From PNON01 sp963757065 (GTDB lineage Bacteria; Chloroflexota; Anaerolineae; Anaerolineales; Anaerolineaceae): a stretch of DNA of 64,000 nt. Shown here in pieces: positions 18,095-28,279 of this stretch. The notes under the pieces were generated by a model. It did no database searches, was not told where the DNA came from, and worked only from the letters and a program-made list of their open reading frames with translations. Position 1 is the stretch's first letter, and every line of letters begins with the position of its first letter. The translations under genes and the position numbers were made by a program. The stretch is from the NCBI GenBank assembly GCA_963757065.1, contig CAVWQC010000009.1, forward strand, positions 61,022 to 125,021. The letters are read 5' to 3'.

Positions 18095-19865
18095 TTATTT
18101 CTCCGGTTTGCCCTTCGCCAGATCCAGTAATTCACGCGCCGCCAGTTCAGGCCCGGTATGTTCACATCCGTTGATGCCCAACTGGGTATATAACTCACCA
18201 ACCCTGGTTCCATTCTTGAAAAAAGCATTAAAATATTCCTTCGCAATTTTTTCGTGCACTTTTTGGTATTGCTGCGGTCCGAAAACATTGGCAAAGTAAG
18301 TGGCGGTCAGCCCGGTGGTGGTGGTCGTTCCCTTGCTCATTACGGTTCCATCCCTGAAAACCTTTAGGGCATCTGCGGCCTGGTCGAACCAGCGGATGGT
18401 TGAATCGCCTTGCGGAACGGGTGTGTAATTATTGGCGTACAACACTACATCGATCGGGTAGCCGCGCATGATGGTATTATAAGTGGTCACCGGCAGGACC
18501 ACACGGGCATTCACCTGATCGGGGCTCATGATGATGGTGCGGTCGATTTGACCAAAAGCATACCCGGTTTGCAGATCGTCCAGGCGAATGAAAGCCCCGG
18601 TCTCGGTACCATATCCCAATACCTTGCCGTCCATCTGATGCACCAGTGAGCCCATATCGTCTGCAATGATGGTGATCTGTTCGATCTCTCCTGCTCCAAT
18701 CTGGCGAAATGCCTCCAGTGATTCTGACTTTCCGGCACCGGTATCCCCCATGGTCAGGATGGTAAGCGGCTCGCCGCCGCGTACTTTTAAGGAAACCAGC
18801 GCCCCATGGAAAGGCATGCGGCTGCGTTTCATCATGACAATATTATGCAGGGTGAGGATCATTTTCTTCAGGTAGCCAAAGTATCCAAAATCATCTGAAT
18901 CGGGTATGGCTGCCATGAGCATATCATTCTTCTGGTCATCGAAGAATACCGTTTTTCCTGTCCCCAGAGTCCGGGAATTCATCCGCAGGTACTCCAAACA
19001 GGAATGCAGCATCCGGCTTGCGTTGGATGTCTGTTTCTTCTGCCAGTTCAAATAAGTTGCATAACGAAAATCCGAGTTCTGCAAATTTCAGTGAGAAGTA
19101 CACCATGATCAGCAGCGGACCCACTTTGGCGGGATAGCACAACCAGTTTTCCTTTTTGAGTTCCAGTCCCTCCAAAGGATTCTGATCCACCTGTTCAAAT
19201 GTGCCATTGCGCTTGTTCATGGGTGGATTGAAGATGAGCGGCGGGTAGATCAGGATCTGCCGGATGACAGCTATCTCGTTGAGCGATTTGTATAAAGGGG
19301 TGGGGTATGGGATATCCCTGGGCAGTGCGATGGTAGCGATCTCTGCCCCGGCTGGTACCTGCCGATAAATGCGGGGATGGTTTCCGGAGAGGTTTTCCTG
19401 CAGGTCGCGATAAGTACTGCGGACCACGTTTGTCAATGTTTCGACTGTGCGATTGAAGGTCTGATAAGGCCGTCGGTCAAACCGGTTGCCCTCAGAGTCG
19501 CAAACGATCACCCGTGCAAAATGCCGCCAGTAGTTGTAAACGTATTCCACAAACTGGTTCAAAAGGTCTCGGTCCCTCAGGAACTGTTCAGCTCCTGGCA
19601 GTACTTTTGGAATGAGATCCACCTGGATCTTCATTGTATATTGGAGCGTTTCCACCAGGAGCTGAATATCCTCATCAGTGATGACATGATGATCGAAGAT
19701 CTTCGCCATGGGTGAGTTACGCCGGGTAAGATCACGAACACATCGATTAATGATCTTGAAACATAACTTACTGGAAAGAAGCTCATCTGCATTCTCGCAA
19801 ACGCGGTCCCGGGTACGGATAACTACTTTATCGCCAATGATCTTATGCGGCCAATGATTCTGCAT
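18095..19865 (-). CDS. HPr-kinase/PEP-carboxykinase-like P-loop protein (one frame break)
   Basis: About 590 residues if read across a break at the A5/T5 run at 18951-18956, where DEFPDSGDR continues as KTVFFDDQKNDM. The C-terminal half has GDTGAGKSE, which matches the HPr-kinase Walker A (GxxGxGKSE) better than the carboxykinase version, and IIADDMGSLV, like the HPr-kinase ADD segment. A large N-terminal domain (about 300 residues) has no motif I recognise. HPr kinases phosphorylate a serine of HPr; carboxykinases interconvert oxaloacetate and PEP. The long extra domain fits neither exactly, so function is unassigned. I take the ATG at 19865, preceded by AGGCAGGT, instead of the GTG at 19883. 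Confidence 0.65.
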
Positions 19866-20347
19866 ACTTACCTGCCTATTCACGTGATTAAAGAATTATC
19901 ATAGCACGGATTTGAAATAATGGTCTGTCATTACGACATCAATATTAAATTCTATTAAACTACACGTCCGACGAGGGGGGCGCCGGACGTGAGTATGAAT
20001 GGTAAACCATCCACATATATATTTTACATATTTTTTGACTTTACGCAACCTTCCAATGGGTGAATTAACAGAATCTTAATGTACAAATAATGTTATTTAC
20101 ACACTAATATTTGGTTATGGGCTTTCAAAAGTCCTTTTTCGACCAATTTTATTAAGGCTGCAACTGGATCAATACATGGGTTTCACTTAATTTCCCTCTA
20201 TGAGTAGATTGAAAACAGGGTGCCTCTCGCTTGACTTCATTTTTTAATATACCTATAATTCTTCACATAGACCGGCAAGTAATTCGGGTTGAAAACCTGA
20301 AGATCGAGTTCCCAAACTCTCATAACCATCTTTCCCTTGAGGTATCC
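19866..20347. other. Intergenic region upstream of the GPH symporter
   Basis: About 480 bp without a convincing gene, AT-rich after 20010. It holds the G-loop hairpin at 19963-19991 and presumably the divergent promoters of its two neighbours. The in-frame stretch before 20348 is open, but is not conserved-looking protein. Confidence 0.5.
19963..19991. other. Intergenic hairpin with a G-rich loop
   Basis: CACGTCCG (19963-19970) pairs with CGGACGTG (19984-19991). After one A/C mismatch, CG pairs with CG, leaving the loop AGGGGGG. There is no T run, so it is not a simple terminator. It might be an operator, an RNA structure or an isolated repeat. Confidence 0.4.
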
Positions 20348-21709
20348 ATGGACCAAAAAATGACTCTCGGCAGTAAGTTCCGGTACGGATTGGCTGATAT
20401 GGGTTTTGCGCTGATCACCTCAGCCATGCAGTTTTTCCTCCTTTTCTATTACACCGATGTGGCTGGAATCGATCCCGGACTTGCCGGCCTGGCATTGATG
20501 GTTGGCAAGTTAACCTGGGACGCGGTCAATGATCCTCTCTTTGGATATTGGTCGGATCGTACCCGCTCCCGATTTGGCCGCAGGCGAATATATATGCTCA
20601 TCGGTGCTGTCCCGCTTGGAATTGCGGCATGGATTATGTTTTCGCTGCCAAAAGGATTGACAGGTGCTGGAGCCTTCTTTGCAGTTCTTCTCAGTTTCTG
20701 GTTGGTAGATTCTTTCCACACCATGACCACCACCCCATATTATGCTCTTACTCCTGAATTGACCCGCGACTACTCCGAACGGGCCAGCCTGACTTCGATC
20801 CGGATGGTTTTTAGTGTTTTCGGCTACATCCTCGGGGCAGCATTAACCACAATCCTTGCCGGGATATTTCAGGGTACCGGCATGAACATGCAGCAAGCCT
20901 GGAGCACTACCGGAGCGGTTTTTGGAGTCGTCGTCATTATTACCACGCTGGTGACTACCTTCTCGATCAAGGAAAATCCCGAACTGGTCGGAGAACCATC
21001 AAAACTTCCACCGATCAAAGCTATTCTGACCTCATTTAAGAATAAACCGTTCATCATCCTGATGGTGGCTTTCATCTTGAGCAGCTTTAGTTTCACCATC
21101 CTTACTGCCCTGGTACCTTATTTCATCCAATACCAGTTGAATATGCCGGACCAAGTGTCCTTTGTACTACTGGCGATGCTCGTGTCCATTGGAATCTTCC
21201 TGATTCCGGCCAAGCTTGTCTCCGACCGAATTAATAAGGGTCCTGCCTACGCACTCGGGCTGTTTATTGCCTCACTGGCGGTTATGACCAGTTTCTTCCT
21301 GCCGCGTGGTGAAACTCCTCTTATTTATGTCGTGGCAGCCGTAGCCGGGATGGGTTTCTCAGCGCAGTGGGTTTTTCCCTGGAGCATGCTGCCGGATGTG
21401 ATCGAATACGACGAAAAGATGACCGGTGAACGCCGGGAAGGCATATACTACGGTCTATGGGCATTCCTCTCCAAATTCACCGGCGCCCTCGGTATTGCTG
21501 TCAGCGGCTGGGCGTTAGGTTTGTTCGGATATATACCCAACATGGAGCAGACATCGCGGGCATTGTTCGGCATCCGGCTATTCTTCGCCATCGTACCAGC
21601 CATCGTCCTGCTGATCAGCTTGCCGTTCCTGATCTGGTATCCCATCACCCGCAAAAAACATGCCGAGCTGGTCAAGGAGCTGGCGGAAAGAAAAGCTGTT
21701 AATCCTTAG
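20348..21709 (+). CDS. GPH-family sodium/glycoside symporter (MFS superfamily)
   Basis: A 454-residue cation-coupled transporter with twelve hydrophobic helices. The family signature is clear near the N-terminus: FRYGLADMGFALITSAM, then YYTDVAGIDP, KLTWDAVNDPLFGYWSDRTRSRFGRRR with the conserved Asp/Arg residues of the cation site and the loop between helices 2 and 3. Family members take up glycosides, pentosides, hexuronides or related compounds. The start at 20348 is supported by TTGAGG upstream and by the family N-terminus. The next gene, an FAD oxidoreductase, follows after 9 bp, so both form an operon and may serve one substrate. Confidence 0.88.
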   Translation: MDQKMTLGSKFRYGLADMGFALITSAMQFFLLFYYTDVAGIDPGLAGLALMVGKLTWDAVNDPLFGYWSDRTRSRFGRRRIYMLIGAVPLGIAAWIMFSLPKGLTGAGAFFAVLLSFWLVDSFHTMTTTPYYALTPELTRDYSERASLTSIRMVFSVFGYILGAALTTILAGIFQGTGMNMQQAWSTTGAVFGVVVIITTLVTTFSIKENPELVGEPSKLPPIKAILTSFKNKPFIILMVAFILSSFSFTILTALVPYFIQYQLNMPDQVSFVLLAMLVSIGIFLIPAKLVSDRINKGPAYALGLFIASLAVMTSFFLPRGETPLIYVVAAVAGMGFSAQWVFPWSMLPDVIEYDEKMTGERREGIYYGLWAFLSKFTGALGIAVSGWALGLFGYIPNMEQTSRALFGIRLFFAIVPAIVLLISLPFLIWYPITRKKHAELVKELAERKAVNP

Positions 21710-21718
21710 GAGGATAAT

Positions 21719-23245
21719 ATGAAGGTAGTCATTATCGGTTCTGGTATGGCCGGGTTGACTGCTGGAGCCTACCTAGCCAAATCCGGGCATGATGTCACCG
21801 TGTTTGAGCAGTACTCCACCCCTGGTGGAGTGACTTCCACGATGAGTCAGGATGGCTATGGCTGGGATATTGGCCCATTGCTATTGGAAGGTTTTGCCCC
21901 GGGTGATAAATGCCGTGCCATCCTGGAGGAACTGGGGGTTAGCGGGCAGGTTAAAACCATTCACGAAGACCGCGGACTTTCCATGTCCGAATTTACCCTT
22001 TGGCATCCAAAAGACTATGCAGGTCCATACTGGCGCCGGGAACGGTTGAAAAAGATTTTCCCGGAGGAAAGCGTTCATCTGGACCGCTATTACCGTTTCT
22101 ATGACCAAATGATCAATTTAATGTCGTTGTCCCGCAAGCTGGAAGTATCCGGTGGCATCGCTGCTCTGTGGTTCAAACTGCGTCTATTCCTGGCATTCCA
22201 GGGGGTGAAGGATAAGGTGAAATGGAATGCTGCCCAATTGATGGATCATTATTTCCAGTCTCCTGTCCTGAAGACTTTCTTCCTGGGAATCCTTGCCGAT
22301 TTCGTTACCGCACCAAGCGAGTTCCCTGCTCTGGGAGTACCATCGATCCATCTCGAAACTGCTTTCGATAAACGGATCCCTACCTATCCCGGAACAAAAA
22401 GTGCCCAGACGGCCTATTCTTATATCCTAGGTGGTTGCCAGGTGCTGGTAAATGCTGTTATGGGTGTGATTCTGGAACACGGCGGAAAAGTGGTTACTAA
22501 TAGTAAGGTAAAGCGGATCGTGGTCAAAGCTGGCCGGGCTACCGGTGTGGAATTGGCTGACGGTCGGATAGAATCCGCTGAGTTAATCTTAGCTTCGGGC
22601 GGGATGAACGAAGTATTCTTTGATCTTATCGGAAAGGATCACCTTCCGGCTGACCTGATCACCCAGATCGAAAGCAACCGGTTGATGGAATCAGTTCTGA
22701 TGGTTCAACTGGGCATCGATTTTGACCCTGGCGCTTATCAACCAGCAGCCCTATGTTATTACTACAAGACTCTTGATCTGGAAGGCGTCGTTCACAGGCT
22801 GCGGGCAGGAATTTACCACGAGGGAAAGGATGGCTTCCTGATCTATGTCCCCTCACTTCATACGCCATCGCTGGCTCCAGCCGGAAAGCACGCTGTGACC
22901 ATCTATACCATTGCACCTGACACTTTATCCGATGGATCGTGGTCTACGCGTAAAGAGGAATTAGCAGATAAATTGGTAGCTGAAGCTGAGTTATATGTAC
23001 CGGGTCTGAAAGCGCATACCCAAACCCGTATGATACTGACACCTGAAGACTTCCGCCAGCGAACTAACTTGAAGCACCATTCTTTCGGTGGAATACCACC
23101 AATCATTGGAAATAAACCTCCAGCCCATAAAACACCTATCGAAAACTTGTGGTTCATCGGTGCGCAAAGCGAGAGCACTGGCGGCATTTTGAACGTAATG
23201 GTTGGCGCCCAAAAGGTGGCAAAACGGATATTAAATAATACTTAA
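21719..23245 (+). CDS. Phytoene-desaturase-like FAD oxidoreductase
   Basis: A 508-residue amine-oxidase/CrtI superfamily flavoprotein. The N-terminus has the dinucleotide-binding fold VVIIGSGMAGLTAGAYLAK and the CrtI-like segment VFEQYSTPGGVTST. The C-terminus ends with the second FAD motif, NLWFIGAQSESTGGILNVMVGAQ. The middle region is less conserved and has no membrane helix. Members desaturate or isomerise carotenoids, or are retinol-saturase-like; no other carotenoid gene is present here, so carotenoid chemistry is doubtful. A strong TAGGAGGATAAT site precedes the start. Shares an operon with the GPH symporter. Confidence 0.85.
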   Translation: MKVVIIGSGMAGLTAGAYLAKSGHDVTVFEQYSTPGGVTSTMSQDGYGWDIGPLLLEGFAPGDKCRAILEELGVSGQVKTIHEDRGLSMSEFTLWHPKDYAGPYWRRERLKKIFPEESVHLDRYYRFYDQMINLMSLSRKLEVSGGIAALWFKLRLFLAFQGVKDKVKWNAAQLMDHYFQSPVLKTFFLGILADFVTAPSEFPALGVPSIHLETAFDKRIPTYPGTKSAQTAYSYILGGCQVLVNAVMGVILEHGGKVVTNSKVKRIVVKAGRATGVELADGRIESAELILASGGMNEVFFDLIGKDHLPADLITQIESNRLMESVLMVQLGIDFDPGAYQPAALCYYYKTLDLEGVVHRLRAGIYHEGKDGFLIYVPSLHTPSLAPAGKHAVTIYTIAPDTLSDGSWSTRKEELADKLVAEAELYVPGLKAHTQTRMILTPEDFRQRTNLKHHSFGGIPPIIGNKPPAHKTPIENLWFIGAQSESTGGILNVMVGAQKVAKRILNNT

Positions 23246-23257
23246 TTCAAACTAAGC

Positions 23258-23286
23258 AAAACAACCGTTACCGGAGAGTTGTTTTT
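23258..23286 (+). terminator. Terminator of the GPH/oxidoreductase operon
   Basis: AAAACAAC (23258-23265) pairs with GTTGTTTT (23278-23285), followed by TATTA. The loop contains an alternative CCG/CGG pair. The rest of the 319-bp gap up to 23564 shows nothing I can identify. Confidence 0.65.
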
Positions 23287-23564
23287 ATTACTCCATCTGT
23301 CAAGGGCGATATTGTTTATATGGATAAAATATAAGATCCTCCCAATGAAAGATTGTGGAGAAATACTGAGTACTTGTAGAATTTTGGTATTTCTCAGTCA
23401 ATGTACTGATCTAATTTTCAGCTTTCCTTAGGATAACAATGTCATCCTTTGACAGCCTCTCACCATTGAAAATGAATTTCAATGTTGTATAATCAACTCA
23501 GGTTAATGTTGTTTTAATGTTCGGGTAATTTGGGGTTAGAAAGTCAAGCCGTCCGGAGGGAATT

Positions 23565-26295
23565 ATGATTATCAAACGAATCCAAGCCGTTTTCTTTTTG
23601 TTCATCATGTTTACATTATCAGTATCTGCCTGTCTCAGGCCGGACCAGTCAACAACGCCTGTGGTTCCGGGTGCTCCACCGGCCGCTTTACCCGATGCAC
23701 CGGTTGCCGCAGCGACAGCTGTAAGTCCTACTGCCACAACAGTTCCACCGGAACTACCACTCATCCAATTTGTTCCGGGCGGCCAATTTACCATGGGCAG
23801 CAAACCGGATGACCCACTCGCCAAAGAGGATGAGTTTCCAAAACATGATGTTCAGCTTCCCGGATATTGGATATTTACAAGTGAAGTAACCAACGAGTTG
23901 TATGCTGAATGTGTTGCATCAGGGAAATGCACACCACCAGTGACTACGGAAACAGGCCCAAAAAGCCATTATAACGACCCGGCATTCAAGAATTACCCTG
24001 TGGTCGGTGTGGTTTGGAACCAGGCAGACACATTCTGCAAAGCCCAAGATGCCCATCTGCCATCGGAGGCAGAGTGGGAAAAAGCCGCCCGTGGCTTCTT
24101 TGGAAATACCTATCCGTGGGGAGCTGACGAAGCGGACTGCAAGCTGGCTAATATCAATGGCTGCGTGAAAGATACCGTCAAGGTGGCTACCTATGATGAT
24201 GGTAAATCCCCGTTTGAGGTGAGGGATATGGCGGGCAACGTGCGGGAATGGGTCAGTGACTGGTATCAGGCTGATGCGTACCAGACCGCCATACTCTTCA
24301 TGCCCAATGGACCTGAAACAGGAAAGATGAAAGTGGTACGCGGTGGCAGCTACCTGGATTCCGCCCGTGATTCTCGATCCAGTGCCCGCTTTGCTTATGA
24401 TCCTGAAAGGGAGTTTGACGATGTTGGTTTCCGCTGCGTTCCCAACAGCATGATCTATGCTCCGTTCTGCTCCACAAGCTACAATCATCACTGCAGCCCC
24501 CCGCAGATTGGCGACACACCACCCGGTGATTGCACACCCGGAGAACCAACTACCGGGGGTGGAAAAACCTCTGTGGGTATTGTATGCTCGAATGGTAAGA
24601 GTACGGTAAAAATAAATACTGACGAAACTTTTGCAAATCTGGAAGTGTCTATCAACGGTGTCAATTTAGTTTGCTCGTCAATGGATGGGAATACTTTCAC
24701 CTGCGATGGAACACTCCCGCCAGAAGGAAATGGTGTAACGGTAAAGGTTTGTTTTATTATGTCATCTGACGCCTTTAACCCGGATTTTGGCCTTCACCTG
24801 ACAAGCTGCGAAACATTCAACCTGGTCGCCAGCATCGGTGACACGATCACTGTGAAAGAAACTGATGATAACCCCTACTTCATGGCAGGCTTGGCATTAA
24901 TTCCAGGTAAAATGCCGCTCAATGGAGGAGGCGGAGGATGTTTTGAAGGTACTACCTGGGATCCCAAGCTTCAGCAGTGTGTGAAAAATACTGCGACACC
25001 CATCCAGGCAATGCCCGGTACTGAAGGGATGTGCCCTATTGGTTATGTGCTGGATCCCAATCTGTTGTGCTGCGTACCGGGTACGGAAGATAACGGAGGC
25101 TGCGAACCGGGTTACTACCACTCCGCTGCAGCCGATCTTTGCATCCCGATCGAACAAAACGGCTGCCCTGCCGGGTGGACCTATGACCCGTACCTGGGTT
25201 GTATGCAGCCTGTTCATCAAGGTGAAGAAACAACCGGCTGTCCACCCGGAACTCACCTTGCAAATGATGGCAAAACTTGCGAGGTGGATAGCCAGGTAGG
25301 TAATTTGCACATCACCTGTCCTCCCGGACAAATGTATGTTCAGGGGCAGGGTTGTGTAGCCAGCGACATTGGCACCCCGCCTGTTCAGTGCAAGGAAGGT
25401 TATTATTACGATTACAATTTGGAGATTTGTGTTGCTCTCACCCAGGATGGCTGCCCGAAGGGAACTTATCTTGATCCTGACCTGAAGCAGTGCCTGCCGA
25501 CGACAGGACCCTGGACCGGCTGCCCCGCGAATTATATGCTCAACCCCAAGACAAACTGCTGCGTGCCAATACCAGGCACAGATAACACTGATTGTATTGG
25601 TGGTACAGACGGCCAGGGACCGACGCCAGTACCAGGTACACCGAATGACCCATTCGGTTGGGATCCGGGATCCTCAAATTGCCCGCCGCCAAGTGATGTC
25701 GTGTGTCCACCCGGTTATATCCTGAGCGAAGCCGGAGATGTATGCGTGGTGATAGAAGGATGCCCGCCCGGCACTGGACCAACACCCAACAACCCGAATG
25801 GCTGCTTCCCACAGGGCACTGAACCCTGCCCACAAGGCTTTGAAATGTCCAATTCAGGGTTGGGTTGTGTGCCCATTATGATGGATGGTGTTCAGTATCA
25901 ATGCGATCCATCCCAATACTGGGATCCATATATGGGTATGTGCCTGGATCGTACAGACGACTGTTGCGCGCAGGGTTATTATTACGATCCTAAAGCCGGA
26001 ATTTGCCTTTATTTCGTACCCAACGACAATTGCCCGCCAGGGTGGACCTGGAATGGTTCCGAATGCACATTCTGGACACCAGGACCAAATTGCGTCGATT
26101 TCAACCTGACAGTGCCAGCCTGCAGTGAGGAATGCCCGCCTGGAACACATTGGGATAAGGATCAGAAAACAATGTGTTAAGGATAAAGATGATCCCTGCA
26201 GAAGTGTAAACTGTAGTCTTTTTAAACCTGGTAACTGCCCAGCTAAATGTTGTAAAGATCCGGTGACCGGTGGTCCGGTTTGCGTAACGAAATAA
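23565..26295 (+). CDS. Large Cys-rich lipoprotein with FGE/SUMF1-like domain (frame break near the end)
   Basis: A lipoprotein signal ends in LSVSAC (lipobox). After a Thr/Pro linker comes a formylglycine-generating-enzyme-like domain (about 65-290): PGGQFTMGS, LPSEAEWEKAARG, MAGNVREWVSDWY, RGGSYLDS, DVGFRCV. The segment that carries the two catalytic cysteines in true FGE has none here (DSARDSRSSARF), so the domain is probably a non-catalytic fold. The remaining 580 residues are a cysteine-rich array of irregular units of 25-40 residues with a C-PxG-x-Y/W-D-P core. The annotated frame stops at 26180. One frame over, near 26165, it continues KQCVKDKDDPCRSVNC and ends CVTK at 26295, keeping the cysteine pattern, so an indel in the A run is likely. 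Confidence 0.8.
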
Positions 26296-26312
26296 TATTA
26301 GATTAACAAAAC

Positions 26313-26345
26313 AGCGGCTCGTTCGAGCCGCTATTTTGTTTCTTT
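26313..26345. terminator. Bidirectional terminator
   Basis: AGCGGCTC (26313-26320) pairs with GAGCCGCT (26325-26332) around the loop GTTC. It is bordered by ACAAAAC on the left and ATTTTGTTTCTTTT on the right, so it can serve the lipoprotein gene and the reverse-strand dedA-like gene. Confidence 0.85.
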
Positions 26346-26352
26346 TAAATTA

Positions 26353-27012
26353 TTATTCCGCCGGAGTTGCAGCCGGTTTTCGTTTAGCTTTCACCACTTC
26401 CCACACCGCTGGAAGCACTGATATGACGACGATGGCTATGACGACCAGTGAGAAATTTTCCTTGACAAATGGCAGGTTGCCAAAGAAAAAACCGCCAAAG
26501 GTGAATAGCGCTGTCCACACTATGCCGCCAAAAATATTGTAGCTGATGAAGTAACCATAAGGCATTTCTCCAATTCCCGCCACAAAAGGGGCAAAGGTGC
26601 GAATGATGGGAACAAACCGGGCCAAAAAGATGGTGATCCGGCCATATTTCTTGTAAAATGCCTGCGCCTGTTCCAGGTATTCATGTTTCAGAAAGCGGGA
26701 TTTTGATGTAAAAGCTTTTGGTCCAATATATTTGCCAATGGTATAGTTGGCTGTGTCACCCAGAATTGCTGCTATAGCCATAAGTACCCACAAAAATACA
26801 ATGTTAAGCGGGGAACCGGTTAGGGCAGCCAGTGCACCTGCTGCAAAAAGCAATGAATCACCCGGTAAGATTGGAAAGATTACGATTCCTGTCTCAACGA
26901 AGATCACAAGGAAGAGGATCACATAAGTCCAGCTTCCGAATTGGGTGATCAACTCAGTCAGGTGAACATCCAGGTGCAGGATCAGGTCAATAAGGTAAGT
27001 AATAATTTGCAT
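26353..27012 (-). CDS. DedA-family membrane protein
   Basis: A 219-residue polytopic membrane protein of the DedA/SNARE-associated (VTT) family, now linked to lipid-carrier scrambling and membrane homeostasis. Diagnostic segments are VETGIVIFPILPGDSLLFAAG, the glycine-rich GDTANYTIGKYIG and, after a basic loop, the FLARFVPIIRTFAPFVAGIGEM block with its conserved arginines and prolines. It lies 57 bp after the PrsW-like gene on the same strand and may be the last gene of the pdxS-tmk operon. Confidence 0.92.
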   Translation of the reverse strand: MQIITYLIDLILHLDVHLTELITQFGSWTYVILFLVIFVETGIVIFPILPGDSLLFAAGALAALTGSPLNIVFLWVLMAIAAILGDTANYTIGKYIGPKAFTSKSRFLKHEYLEQAQAFYKKYGRITIFLARFVPIIRTFAPFVAGIGEMPYGYFISYNIFGGIVWTALFTFGGFFFGNLPFVKENFSLVVIAIVVISVLPAVWEVVKAKRKPAATPAE

Positions 27013-27068
27013 GATTATCCTATTTATTTTGAATTGGTTTTGGGATTATAGCATGAAAGGAGGGTGTA

Positions 27069-28279
27069 TTATTCAACAGTAGAAGGTATATTTTTCCTGA
27101 GGCGGGAATTGATCACCAATAGCAGGATCAACGCCACCAGAGTCCATACACCCAAACCCCAGAAGGCGATCATAACCCCACCAGGTATCAGATTCACAGG
27201 TAGTTCCGGTGAGATCTGACTTGTGGCCAATAATATGGCCAACCCATTCCAAACACCATGCAGGATTACAGCAGCCAGATAGGCACCAGCAAGGCGCAGA
27301 TACTTGCGTTGTGTCCAGGCGCTTGCCAGTCCCCACCCCACCATACCTGAAGCCAGCATATGCATAAGCGTTGTACCGAAATCGCATCGATGAAACTAAC
27401 AACCAGGTATCATCCACCAGTTGAGTTGAATTTAAAAGGCTTTCGAACAGCGCGAAGCCAGCCCCGCTGATCACCCCTCCAATGAAACCTTCAGAGGGTG
27501 TCAATCTTCTTCTTGCCAGGAACCACAAGCCTATCGGCTTTAATGCCTCTTCGATCAATGGTACTGCGATTGAAACTGAAAAAACCAGAGTGATAACAAC
27601 TGCTGGTCGTGATAAATATGGGGTCAGTATTCGCATTAAGGCGTCGATATCATTTCCAATATTGGAAATTTGATCTGCCAGCCTGGTGACTTCATTTAGG
27701 AGTGATGGGATGAACAAGATCAGCAGGATAAAACCGGATAGCAGTAGAATCGCCCCGATAATCTCGGCCAGCATGGAAAGCAATGTACCACCCAACATTC
27801 CTGCAGAAAGCAGTCCCCAATTCCGTTGAGGGCTCATTTTTTGCAGACCCATCCCGGCGACCAGGTACATCCATATCACAATGAGAATGACTGCCATGAC
27901 CTGGGCAACTGGAAACAGAATGAGCGTCCAGTTTCCGGCATTGATCATTTTACTCCCCAGAAAAAGTATCAATGGCCAAACCAGAAGTATGGCGAGCCAT
28001 TTACGTGATACATGCTCCTGTGGTTGTTTTAATGGGGTGGTGGATCAATCGCATAAAACTATAGTAAGTGGATGGTAATGTGATTAGTCCGAGGACTCCA
28101 AAATCAACGGCCACAAGAAATGTCGTGATAGCATCAGACGGTTGACCGTCATTCAGCAATTGAACGATTCCGGAATACAGATTAACAAAAGCCAACCCCC
28201 ATAAGAAAAGCATACCCAATCCGCTAAAAGCGAATTGGAGTATGCTCAAAATATGAGGTTTTTGCTTATTAAGGGTCAT
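27069..28279 (-). CDS. PrsW-family intramembrane metalloprotease (two frame breaks)
   Basis: About 400 residues if read across two breaks. The N-terminal part (28279-28030) has three hydrophobic helices. At the CCACCCC run near 28030-28035 the frame moves to TTPLKQPQEHVSRKWLAILLVW, and the membrane domain continues. The metalloprotease motifs follow: VPLIEEALKPIG (EExxK), ALFESLL (FExxx), then after a second break near 27383, where one extra base separates SSMRF from GTTLMHMLASG, the histidine motif LMHMLASGMVGWG and the last motif ILHGVWNG. PrsW proteases cut anti-sigma factors or regulate membrane stress. The start overlaps the stop of the DsbA-cyclophilin gene by 4 bp (ATGA). Confidence 0.75.

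Noticed and set aside
25036..26150. Several reverse-strand open frames inside the Cys-rich lipoprotein gene
   Set aside because: These are shadows produced by the repetitive cysteine codons of the forward gene.
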